From contig NZ_JNZY01000019.1 of the NCBI RefSeq assembly GCF_000717655.1, positions 72,435 through 136,434 on the forward strand: 64,000 bases of DNA, written 5' to 3'. The notes beneath the pieces are model-generated. The model did no database searches and was not told the origin of the DNA. It saw nothing but the letters and a program-made list of their open reading frames with translations. Positions 34,155-42,725 of this stretch are shown piece by piece. A program made the translations under genes and the position numbers. Within the stretch, counting starts at the first letter, position 1. Each line of letters starts with the position of its first letter. The stretch comes from Streptomyces katrae. GTDB taxonomy: Bacteria > Actinomycetota > Actinomycetes > Streptomycetales > Streptomycetaceae.

Positions 34155-34280
34155 CGTGAGCGCCGCCCGAGGCTTCTCACCCCTTTGGGCTGACCCGTCG
34201 GCTACGGCGAGAGGGTCGAGATCCCGGCCCCGGTCGGCATCCCCCCGGCACCGGGGCCCTGAAGGAGTTCGCGACGTGAC

Positions 34281-35678
34281 TCACCAGCCGATCGCCGGGG
34301 CCACGTCGAAGATCGGCGGGAGCCGGCCGTCGTCGTCGAGATTGACGAACGTCCTGCCGTAGAGGGCGAACGACTCGCCCAGCCGGAGGCCTCGCAGGAC
34401 CGTCGACTCGCCACCCGGCTTCCCGGTGGCCGGGGCAAGGTGCCAGAGGTGGGTGTACGCGCCGTCCGTGACCACGGCGATCCGGCCGGCCCGGTCCGCG
34501 GCCAAGGCGCGGATCCGCCAGTCGTGGTCGAAGGCGCGGGTCCACAGGTGCCGGCCGTCCTTCAGGGAGAACGCCGCCAGGACCTCCCGCTTCTCCCGTT
34601 CCGGGACCGCCGCGTAGAACACGTCGCCTGCCACCAGCCACTCCGCCTCGCCCGAGGTCGGGACGTACGGAGCCTGCGACTCGGCGGGCGGGCGGCCCGC
34701 GTCGTCGAACACCAGCAGGCGCCCGTCCCCGACGGCGGCGGCCGGGGAGGCGGACACGATGCGGGGGGGCTCGTACCCGACCGGCATCGGGAACTGCCAG
34801 GCGACGGCACCGGTGCGGGCGTCGAGCGCGAACAGCTCGACGCCCCGGCCCGTGCGGGCCAGGAGCAGGACCCGGCCGGGTCCGGCGGCGACCTCGGTGG
34901 CGACGGCGCCCGCGGGCAGCGCAGAGCGCCACCGCTCGGCACCGGTGACCAGGTCGTGGGCGAGCACGGCGTCCGCGGTCGCGGTCACGGCAAGGGAGCC
35001 TCCCGCGGACGGCTTGCCCACGAGCCCGGGGATGTCCTTGCTCCAGCGCTGGTCGCCGGACGTGACGTCCACCGCCGTCAGGCGGTTGCCACACGTGCTC
35101 TCCGCGGTGGACACGGTGAGCAGGCCGGTGCCGGAGGGGGTGTCGCCGCTCATCGCGCACACCGCGCCGCCGGGCGGGGCGGGGATGCTCCAGCCGCGGC
35201 GGCCCTCCCCGTCGTAGCCGATCACGCGGTCCGCGCGGCCCCGGACCACGAACCCCGTGGCCGGGTCCCCCGCCCAGGAGCCGAGCGGCTTGTCCGCGCC
35301 GGGGCCGTCCGGGACCTGGTACGAGAAGAGGTCCATGTGCGGGCCGCGCAGCCACGAGAAGCCGAGCCAGCCCGGCCACAGCGCGACGAGCGCAACGGCG
35401 ACGGCCACCGTCCAGCCGACGGCGGAGCGGTACCCGCGGCCCTTCAGGGCCCACCACCACAGGCCACCCGCGGCGAGCCCGGCGACCAGCGTCCAGAGCA
35501 CCAGCGGGCCCAGCCCGCGCGGGCAGCCGCCGGAACTGCACACGACCTCGGACATGTCCTCGGCGGTCAACTTCAGGCACAGGACGGCGTACAGCAGCGT
35601 GACGGCGCTGAACGCGCAGGCCGCGGCCACGACGGTGCCCTGCCCGAGCCGCTCCACGAGCGACGGTCCCTCGTTCAT
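34281..35678 (-). CDS. Membrane-anchored PQQ-like beta-propeller protein
   Basis: 465 residues. Three membrane helices lie in the first 110 residues (VVAAACAFSAVTLLYAVL, GPLVLWTLVAGLAAGG, GWTVAVAVALVALWPG). An extracytoplasmic domain with propeller blades such as LTAVDVTSGDQRWS, AHDLVTGAERWRSAL, ALDARTGAVAWQF and FSLKDGRHLWTR follows. These are PQQ-like repeats without evidence of bound quinone. A Cys pair (CSSGGC) sits between helices 1 and 2. Function unknown; a sensor or assembly role is possible. Confidence 0.8.
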   Translation of the reverse strand: MNEGPSLVERLGQGTVVAAACAFSAVTLLYAVLCLKLTAEDMSEVVCSSGGCPRGLGPLVLWTLVAGLAAGGLWWWALKGRGYRSAVGWTVAVAVALVALWPGWLGFSWLRGPHMDLFSYQVPDGPGADKPLGSWAGDPATGFVVRGRADRVIGYDGEGRRGWSIPAPPGGAVCAMSGDTPSGTGLLTVSTAESTCGNRLTAVDVTSGDQRWSKDIPGLVGKPSAGGSLAVTATADAVLAHDLVTGAERWRSALPAGAVATEVAAGPGRVLLLARTGRGVELFALDARTGAVAWQFPMPVGYEPPRIVSASPAAAVGDGRLLVFDDAGRPPAESQAPYVPTSGEAEWLVAGDVFYAAVPEREKREVLAAFSLKDGRHLWTRAFDHDWRIRALAADRAGRIAVVTDGAYTHLWHLAPATGKPGGESTVLRGLRLGESFALYGRTFVNLDDDGRLPPIFDVAPAIGW

Positions 35679-35717
35679 GATCCCCCCTGGCCGCAGCGTA
35701 GCCGCGGTCGGGGCGAA

Positions 35718-36317
35718 CTAGCGCCGGGCGGCCTCGATGAAGGCGCGGATCAGGTCGGGGGACTTCACCCCGCGCTCCCGCTCCACCCCGCTCGACACGT
35801 CCACGCCCCAGGCGCCCGTGGTCTCCACGGCCTCCCGTACGTTCCCCGGGTTCAGCCCGCCGGCCAGCAGCCAGCGCCCCTCGGGCGCGGTGAACTCCTG
35901 CGACGCCCAGTTCCACGGCTTGCCGGAGCCGGGGTCGGGCGCGTCGATCAGCAGCAGGTCCTCTCCGTACTCCCCGCAGCGCCCGACGTGCAGGGCGGTG
36001 GCCCGCAGCAGGGTCCGGCCGGGGGCTCGCAGCGCCTCGTAGTACTCCGGACCCTCGTCCCCGTGCAGCTGCACGCCGCGTACGCCGCTCTCCTCGGCGA
36101 GCCGCCGGACCTCCTCGGCCGGCTGCCCCCGGAACACCCCGACGGTCAGCACCGAGTCCGGCACTTCGGCGGCCAGCGCCCGCGCGGTGGCGGCGTCGAT
36201 CGTACGCGGGCTGCCCGGCGCGAAGACGAACCCGACGGCATCGGCCCCAGCGGCCACGGCCACGCCGACGTCCGGCCCGGTCTTCAGCCCACAGATCTTG
36301 ACGAAGAGCTCGCTCAT
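35718..36317 (-). CDS. trpF: Phosphoribosylanthranilate isomerase (TrpF)
   Basis: 199 residues from ATG 36317. All family landmarks are present: VKICGLK with Cys9, GADAVGFVFAPGSPR, GVQLHGDE, LLIDAPDPGSG with general acid Asp125, WLLAGGLNPGNV and GVDVSSGVE for phosphate binding. It isomerises phosphoribosylanthranilate to CdRP in tryptophan synthesis. In streptomycetes this step is normally done by bifunctional PriA, and no other trp gene is near, so a dedicated TrpF here is notable. Gene solitary; minus strand. Confidence 0.92.
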   Translation of the reverse strand: MSELFVKICGLKTGPDVGVAVAAGADAVGFVFAPGSPRTIDAATARALAAEVPDSVLTVGVFRGQPAEEVRRLAEESGVRGVQLHGDEGPEYYEALRAPGRTLLRATALHVGRCGEYGEDLLLIDAPDPGSGKPWNWASQEFTAPEGRWLLAGGLNPGNVREAVETTGAWGVDVSSGVERERGVKSPDLIRAFIEAARR

Positions 36318-36446
36318 ACCCCCAGTCAACCAAAAGCCACCCGATGCACGGTGATCCGTCCCGACAGCCGGGCATGTGCTCCGCCCCGCCACTAGCCTGG
36401 AGGCAAGGCTTACACCCACGACGCAGCACGCAGGCGGAGGACTACG

Positions 36447-37028
36447 GTGACGATCATGATCGAGCGGGCCACACCCATAGAAACGCAGGCGTCACCAGCG
36501 TTCGAGAGCCTCCTGCGCACCGTCGCGGAGATGGACACGCCACACGGCTTCAAGGCCGAGCTCATCCGGGGGAAGATCATCGTGTCGCCGTTTTCGAAGC
36601 TGCGCTACTCCAGGCGCATGCGCCTACTGCGCGAGCAGCTCCAGGCACACGTCCCCGAGGGGCAGTTCGCTGACACCTCACCGTTCCTGTTCCGGTTCCC
36701 GGCAGCGGAGCGCGGCTACGGGCCGGACCTGTACGTCGCAGACGAAGCGGCCTTCGAGGAAGACGGGCTGCACGCGGACGCAGCGGCGCTGTCGCTGGTC
36801 GGAGAGTTCACGTCCACCTCCACCAGGGACGCCGACTGGAACGAGAAGCTGGACGTGTACGGCTCGCTCGTTCCCGTCTATTTGGTCATCGACATGCAGG
36901 ACTCGGAGATCACCTGCTTCTGGGACCCCTCGCCGCACGGATACCGCTCCCGTACGACGGTGTCCTTCGGCAAGCCCCTGCAGATCCCTGAGCCCTTCGA
37001 CTTCTCCCTCGACACCACCGGCTTCTAG
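36447..37028 (+). CDS. Uma2-family (DUF820) putative nuclease
   Basis: 193 residues from GTG 36447. Elements of the restriction-endonuclease-like Uma2 fold are seen: GFKAELIRGKIIVSP (conserved Glu), YGPDLYVADEAAF (catalytic-type PD), LSLVGEFTSTSTRDADWNEKLDVYGSLVPVYLVIDMQ (E...K and Y). Such genes are highly multiplied in streptomycetes and their targets are unknown. It is a single gene with codon use like its neighbours, followed by a dispersed repeat. Confidence 0.9.
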   Translation: MTIMIERATPIETQASPAFESLLRTVAEMDTPHGFKAELIRGKIIVSPFSKLRYSRRMRLLREQLQAHVPEGQFADTSPFLFRFPAAERGYGPDLYVADEAAFEEDGLHADAAALSLVGEFTSTSTRDADWNEKLDVYGSLVPVYLVIDMQDSEITCFWDPSPHGYRSRTTVSFGKPLQIPEPFDFSLDTTGF

Positions 37029-37160
37029 GGGCTGTCGTCAAAGTCCCTCCCCCAGCTACCGCTGGGAGGTGCCCCCAGGCCGGCGGGGTCCGGCACGCGC
37101 GCTCGCCGCGTTGTCGTCGGTCGACGACGCGAGCGTCGCCTCCTCCCCCTGCCTTCGGCG
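37029..37160. repeat. Dispersed Streptomyces intergenic repeat
   Basis: Directly after the Uma2 stop comes GGGGCTGTCGTCAAAGTCCC, a hairpin CTCCCCCAGC...GCTGGGAG, then GTTGTCGTCGGTCGACGAC. From memory, near-identical blocks occur many times in Streptomyces genomes between genes; only this copy is in the window. It may act as the terminator for the Uma2 gene. Confidence 0.5.
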
Positions 37161-37202
37161 GGGGGACCCCCACCTCCGCCTTGCGATCACGCCAGGGGCC
37201 GA

Positions 37203-38963
<1,761 letters not shown>

Positions 38964-38984
38964 TCACCGACCCGGTCCTGTGTA

Positions 38985-39011
38985 GTAGCACTCTCGACAG
39001 GAGAGTGCTAA
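38985..39011. promoter_or_regulatory. CIRCE element 1 (HrcA operator)
   Basis: TAGCACTC, nine bases, GAGTGCTAA: matches the CIRCE consensus TTAGCACTC-N9-GAGTGCTAA except for the first base. It lies about 160 bases before groEL. Confidence 0.93.
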
Positions 39012-39020
39012 CGCCAATGA

Positions 39021-39047
39021 TTAGCACTCGACCCCCTCGAGTGCAAG
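39021..39047. promoter_or_regulatory. CIRCE element 2 (HrcA operator)
   Basis: TTAGCACTC, nine bases, GAGTGCAAG: left arm perfect, right arm two mismatches. It lies 36 bases from element 1, farther from groEL. Confidence 0.85.
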
Positions 39048-39116
39048 CGGCTTGGGGAACGCCGGGCCGATGTACGGGCCCGGCAGGCAGGCGGCACGGG
39101 GGCAGCACGCGGGCGG

Positions 39117-39160
39117 CACGAAGGGCCCGCATCCCTCCTCAAGGATGCGGGCCCTTCGTG
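39117..39160 (-). terminator. Terminator of the cold-shock gene
   Basis: A perfect 18-bp stem (left arm starts CACGAAGGGCCCGCATCC) with an 8-base loop lies 31 bases beyond the stop of the minus-strand cold-shock gene. It separates it from the groEL promoter. Confidence 0.9.
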
Positions 39161-39190
39161 TGTATGCGTCGGTGGTCGATCGCGCCGGGG

Positions 39191-39394
39191 CTAGACGGCG
39201 AGCTTGACCATGTCCGCCTGCGGACCCTTCTGGCCCTGCGAGATCTCGAACTCGACCCGCTGACCCTCTTCAAGGGTGCGGTACCCGTCCATCTGGATGG
39301 CGCTGTAGTGGACGAACACATCCGCACCACCGTCGACCGCGATGAAGCCGTAGCCCTTCTCCGCGTTGAACCACTTGACGGTGCCCTGAGCCAT
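39191..39394 (-). CDS. CspA-family cold-shock protein
   Basis: 67 residues, [33 protein letters not shown] (in parts), with RNP1 KGYGFIA and RNP2 VFVHYS intact; it is a single OB-fold RNA chaperone. GGGGAG precedes the ATG. A long AT-rich leader upstream (39395-39724) resembles the regulated 5' UTR of cspA-type genes. Streptomycetes have several paralogues; this one is the short form, unlike the extended gene at 11564. Confidence 0.97.
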   Translation of the reverse strand: MAQGTVKWFNAEKGYGFIAVDGGADVFVHYSAIQMDGYRTLEEGQRVEFEISQGQKGPQADMVKLAV

Positions 39395-39724
39395 GCCTAA
39401 CTCCCCTATTACTGGCCCTTGCGCAGGACCGCACTTCGCGGTCCCGGGTCAGAACTTGCGCCGGAACGCCTCGACCGGGGCTGAATGTATCTGCACCGCT
39501 GCTGTCTGCAACAGGTCAATCCGACGAGAAATCTGGACACGGGGATACATTGAAATAGAGTGAAAATTTGGCATATTGCCGGGCAACTCGGACCCGGCAT
39601 ATCTCGCCAAAGCCCCATACCGCACTTGCATATTGACTCAATGTCAACCCTCACTCGGCCCGCTCATATGCGGGTGGCAAGAACAGCGGAGGGGACTTCC
39701 CCAACTCTACCGCGCCCAACCAAG
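39395..39724 (-). other. Long leader/promoter region of the cold-shock gene
   Basis: 330 bases with unusually low GC for this genome and no credible gene. On the minus strand TTGCAG, 16 bases, TACATT forms a possible promoter ending at about 39485, which would give a leader of about 80 bases. Upstream is an inverted repeat around CCCGGCAATATG. The short frames here do not show streptomycete codon bias. Confidence 0.5.
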
Positions 39725-39765
39725 CAGAATTGCCCCCTCCGCTTTTAGCGGAAGGAGCAATTCTG
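39725..39765 (-). terminator. Terminator of the thrC-cysO unit
   Basis: A 19-step stem with two mismatches and loop TTT (CAGAATTGC ... GCAATTCTG at the base) starts 12 bases beyond the stop of the minus-strand sulfur-carrier gene. Confidence 0.8.
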
Positions 39766-39777
39766 GGCTTTCCCGTG

Positions 39778-40056
39778 TCAGCAGCCGCCGGCGACGGCGG
39801 GGATGATCGAGACGCCCGCGCCATCCGGCGTCACCGCGTCCAGGCCGCCCTCGAAGCGCACGTCGTCGTCGTTGACGTAGACGTTCACGAAGCGGCGCAG
39901 CTTGCCCTGGTCGTCCAGGACGCGCGCGGCGATGCCCGGGTGGTTCGCCTCCAGGGACGCGATGACCTCGGAGAGGGTCGCGCCCTCGGCGGCGACCTCG
40001 GCCTGGCCGCCGGTGTAGGTGCGCAGGATGGTGGGGATGCGGACGTTGACGCTCAT
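39778..40056 (-). CDS. CysO/MoaD/ThiS-family sulfur-carrier protein ending in GGC
   Basis: 92 residues. SVNVRIPTILRTYTGGQAEV, LSEVIASLEANHPGI and KLRRFVNVYVNDDDVRF strongly resemble mycobacterial CysO, a ubiquitin-like carrier whose C-terminal Gly-Gly forms a thiocarboxylate. Here the end is AVAGGC, so the last Cys must be removed (a JAMM protease such as Mec does this in the CysO system) before activation. It follows the thrC-like gene by 34 bases on the same strand and under the same SAM-I riboswitch, rather than sitting with cysM/mec. It is probably a dedicated sulfur donor for a methionine-branch enzyme (inference). Confidence 0.9.
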   Translation of the reverse strand: MSVNVRIPTILRTYTGGQAEVAAEGATLSEVIASLEANHPGIAARVLDDQGKLRRFVNVYVNDDDVRFEGGLDAVTPDGAGVSIIPAVAGGC

Positions 40057-40090
40057 GGCGCTACTGCCTTCCGGGAGCAGGGGGTGGGGG

Positions 40091-41365
40091 TCAGGCCAGG
40101 CCGGCGGCGCGGAACGCGTCCAGGCTCGGGCGGATGGTGGCGGTCTGCCCGCTGTCGGCGGCCACCGCCTCCAGGGTCTTGAGGCCGTCGCCGGTGTTCA
40201 GGACCACCGTGGTCAGCGCCGGGTCGAGCTGCCCGTTCTCGATGAGCTTCCTGGTCACGCCGACGGTCACGCCGCCCGCGGTCTCGGCGAAGATGCCCTC
40301 GGTCTGCGCGAGGATCTTGATCGCCTCGACGACCTGCTCGTCGGTCACGTCCTCGACGTAGCCGCCGGTGCGGCGCGCGATGTCCAGGACGTACGGGCCG
40401 TCGGCCGGGTTGCCGATGGCCAGCGACTTGGCGATGGTCTTCGGCTTCTGGGGGCGGACCACGTCGTGGCCGGCCTTGAAGGCGGTCGAGACCGGGGAGC
40501 AGCCCTCGGCCTGGGCGCCGAAGATCTTGTACGGCTTGTCCTCGACCAGGCCGATCTTGATCAGCTCCTGCAGACCCTTGTCGATCTTCGTCAGCTGCGA
40601 GCCGGACGCGATCGGGATCACGATCTGGTCGGGCAGCTGCCAGCCGAGCTGCTCGCAGATCTCGTACGCGAGCGTCTTGGAGCCCTCGCCGTAGTACGGA
40701 CGCAGGTTGACGTTGACGAAGCCCCATCCCTCGCCCAGCGGGTCGCCGATGAGCTCGGAGCAGAAGCGGTTGACGTCGTCGTAGTTGCCCTCGATGCCGA
40801 CCAGGTCGCCGCCGTACACACCGGCCATGACGACCTTGCCCTGCTCCAGGTCGTGCGGGATGAACACGCAGGAGCGGAAGCCGGCCCGGGCGGCCGCGGC
40901 GCCGACGGCGCCGGCCAGGTTGCCGGTGGAGGAGCAGGAAAGAGTGGTGAAGCCGAAGGCGCGGGCGGCCTCGACGGCGATGGCCACGACACGGTCCTTG
41001 AAGGAGTGCGTCGGGTTGCCGGAGTCGTCCTTGACGTACAGCTTGCCGGTGACGCCGAGCTCCTTGGCCAGGTTGGCCGCGTCCACGAGCTTGGTGAAGC
41101 CGGGGTTCAGGCTGGGCTTGGAGGCCACGTCCGCGGGGACGGGCAGCAGCGGGGCGTAGCGCCAGATGTTGTTCGGGCCGGCCTCGATCGCGGCGCGCAG
41201 GGCGTCCGGGTCTCCGGTGGGAAGGTCGTAGGCGACTTCCAGAGGTCCGAAGCACTCGACGCAGGCGAAAATGGGTCCGAGCTCGAAGCGGGTACCGCAC
41301 TCACGACACGAGAGGCCGGTGGCAGATCCGAGATCGACAGAGGTGGCAACAGTCTGTGCAGCCAT
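40091..41365 (-). CDS. thrC: Threonine synthase-like PLP enzyme
   Basis: 424 residues from ATG 41365; earlier in-frame codons lie inside the riboswitch and are rejected. An N-terminal zinc-ribbon (Cys20, 23, 35, 38: CRECG...CVECF) precedes a fold-type II PLP enzyme with Lys123 in NPTHSFKDR and the phosphate loop SSTGNLAGAVGAAAA. This is the ThrC type, converting O-phosphohomoserine to threonine. Most streptomycetes have another thrC between hom and thrB, so this may be a paralogue with an altered role. The Gly to His change (NPTGSFKDR to NPTHSFKDR) fits that idea. The gene is followed by a CysO-like carrier and controlled by a SAM-I riboswitch. Confidence 0.9.
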   Translation of the reverse strand: MAAQTVATSVDLGSATGLSCRECGTRFELGPIFACVECFGPLEVAYDLPTGDPDALRAAIEAGPNNIWRYAPLLPVPADVASKPSLNPGFTKLVDAANLAKELGVTGKLYVKDDSGNPTHSFKDRVVAIAVEAARAFGFTTLSCSSTGNLAGAVGAAAARAGFRSCVFIPHDLEQGKVVMAGVYGGDLVGIEGNYDDVNRFCSELIGDPLGEGWGFVNVNLRPYYGEGSKTLAYEICEQLGWQLPDQIVIPIASGSQLTKIDKGLQELIKIGLVEDKPYKIFGAQAEGCSPVSTAFKAGHDVVRPQKPKTIAKSLAIGNPADGPYVLDIARRTGGYVEDVTDEQVVEAIKILAQTEGIFAETAGGVTVGVTRKLIENGQLDPALTTVVLNTGDGLKTLEAVAADSGQTATIRPSLDAFRAAGLA

Positions 41366-41384
41366 GATGGCGAGGCCCTTTCTC

Positions 41385-41530
41385 CTCATCTTCCCCATGG
41401 CGCACTTCGCCATGAGACGGAATTGGCACCTTCCCTAGCCGGGGACCTCGCTGCTGCAAGCAAGCGCGAGAACCGACTGGAGGGTTGCCGGGGCTTCAAC
41501 GGGCCGTGTCCCTCTGCCCCTCTGGATGAG
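41385..41530 (-). promoter_or_regulatory. SAM-I riboswitch (S-box leader)
   Basis: Read on the minus strand: P1 left arm CTCATC, then CAGAGGGGCAGAGGGAC, CGGCCCGTTGAAGCCC, CGGCAACC, then AGGTGCCAATTCC and the P1 right arm GATGAG (41390-41385). These are the conserved S-box blocks in correct order and spacing (about 146 nt). The ribosome binding site AGGAG overlaps the end of P1 and no terminator is seen, so SAM binding most likely blocks translation of the thrC-like gene. Confidence 0.93.
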
Positions 41531-41729
41531 CGGTATGGCACCGGGCCGCGCGCTCCATGGCGCGTCCGGGCGTTTGTACGCGGGGACCCCCGGCATGCGG
41601 TGGTCCTTCGCGTTGTTCAAGACTGTAACGGAAGGTCCGGGTGGTTGAGACAGCCGTCCGAACCGCGAGATGGATCACTTTTCGGCTGAAACCCGCCGAG
41701 GGCGAACGAGGAAACAGGGAGTGCCGAAC

Positions 41730-42680
41730 GTGCTGGAAGAGGTGGAGCGCTGGTTTGCGGACCGCTCCTGGTCCGCGGCCGACCGACCGCTCGACCAGCT
41801 GCTTTCCGCCAAGCGGGCGGCAGGCACCACGGTCAGCGTCGTCCTGCCCGCGCTCGACGAGGAGGAGACGGTCGGTGCCATCGTCGAGGTGATCCGCCGC
41901 GATCTGATCGACGGGCTGCCGGTGCCGCTGGTCGACGAACTGGTCGTCGTCGACTCGGGTTCCACCGACCGGACCGCCGAGGTGGCCGCGAAGGCCGGCG
42001 CCCACGTGGTGCACCGCGACGACATCCTGCCGCGGATCCCGGCCGTGCACGGCAAGGGCGAGGTGCTGTGGCGCTCGCTCCTGGTGACCACCGGCGACAT
42101 CGTCTGCTTCGTGGACGCCGACCTGCGGGACTTCTCCTCCGACTTCGTGTCCGGGATCGTCGGCCCGCTGCTGACCGAGCCGGACGTGCAGTTCGTCAAG
42201 GCGATGTACGACCGCCCGCTGGGGGACTCCCCCGGCCAGGGGGGCCGGGTGACCGAGCTCGTCGCCCGGCCGCTCCTCAACCTCCACTGGCCGCAGCTGG
42301 CCGGCTTCGTCCAGCCGCTGGGCGGCGAGTACGCCGTGCGCCGCGCCCTGCTGGAACGTCTGCCCTTCCCCGTCGGGTACGGGGTCGAGCTGGGCCTGCT
42401 GGTGGATGCGCTGCACACCGTCGGGCTGGACGCGCTGGCCCAGGTGGACGTCGGCGTACGGCTCCACCGCCATCAGGGCGGCCAGGCGCTGGGCCGGATG
42501 GCCGCGGCGATCTACCGCACGGCGCAGCTGCGGCTCTCGCGGGGGCATCTCGTACGGCCGGAACTGACCCAGTTCGAGCGCGGGCCGAACGGGTTCGTGC
42601 CGCGGACGTACGCCGTGGACACCGAGGAGCGGCCGCCGATGGCCGGGGTCAAGGAGTACTCCGGCCGCAGGGTGGCGTGA
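41730..42680 (+). CDS. gpgS: Glucosyl-3-phosphoglycerate synthase
   Basis: 316 residues from GTG 41730 (GGGAG eight bases upstream; GTG 41721 is an alternative). GT-A fold: SVVLPALDEEETVG, ELVVVDSGSTDRT, metal-binding FVDADLRDFSSDF (Asp129 and Asp131), WPQLAGFVQPLGGEYA and PVGYGVELG. It transfers glucose from a nucleotide sugar to 3-phosphoglycerate, the first step to glucosylglycerate. Streptomycetes use this as a compatible solute, mycobacteria also for methylglucose polysaccharide. It precedes otsA by 45 bases. Confidence 0.93.
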   Translation: MLEEVERWFADRSWSAADRPLDQLLSAKRAAGTTVSVVLPALDEEETVGAIVEVIRRDLIDGLPVPLVDELVVVDSGSTDRTAEVAAKAGAHVVHRDDILPRIPAVHGKGEVLWRSLLVTTGDIVCFVDADLRDFSSDFVSGIVGPLLTEPDVQFVKAMYDRPLGDSPGQGGRVTELVARPLLNLHWPQLAGFVQPLGGEYAVRRALLERLPFPVGYGVELGLLVDALHTVGLDALAQVDVGVRLHRHQGGQALGRMAAAIYRTAQLRLSRGHLVRPELTQFERGPNGFVPRTYAVDTEERPPMAGVKEYSGRRVA

Positions 42681-42725
42681 GGGAACTGACGTTTGAGCAG
42701 GCAGGCCCCGGGCTAGGTTCGCGGC

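Noticed and set aside
39409..39654. An 81-residue Cys-rich minus-strand frame before the cold-shock gene
   Set aside because: Codon use is not streptomycete-like and it lies in the AT-rich leader; no ribosome binding site.
41366..41413. Upstream in-frame start for the thrC-like gene (MAKCAMGKMRRKG...)
   Set aside because: It lies within the SAM riboswitch and lacks its own ribosome binding site.
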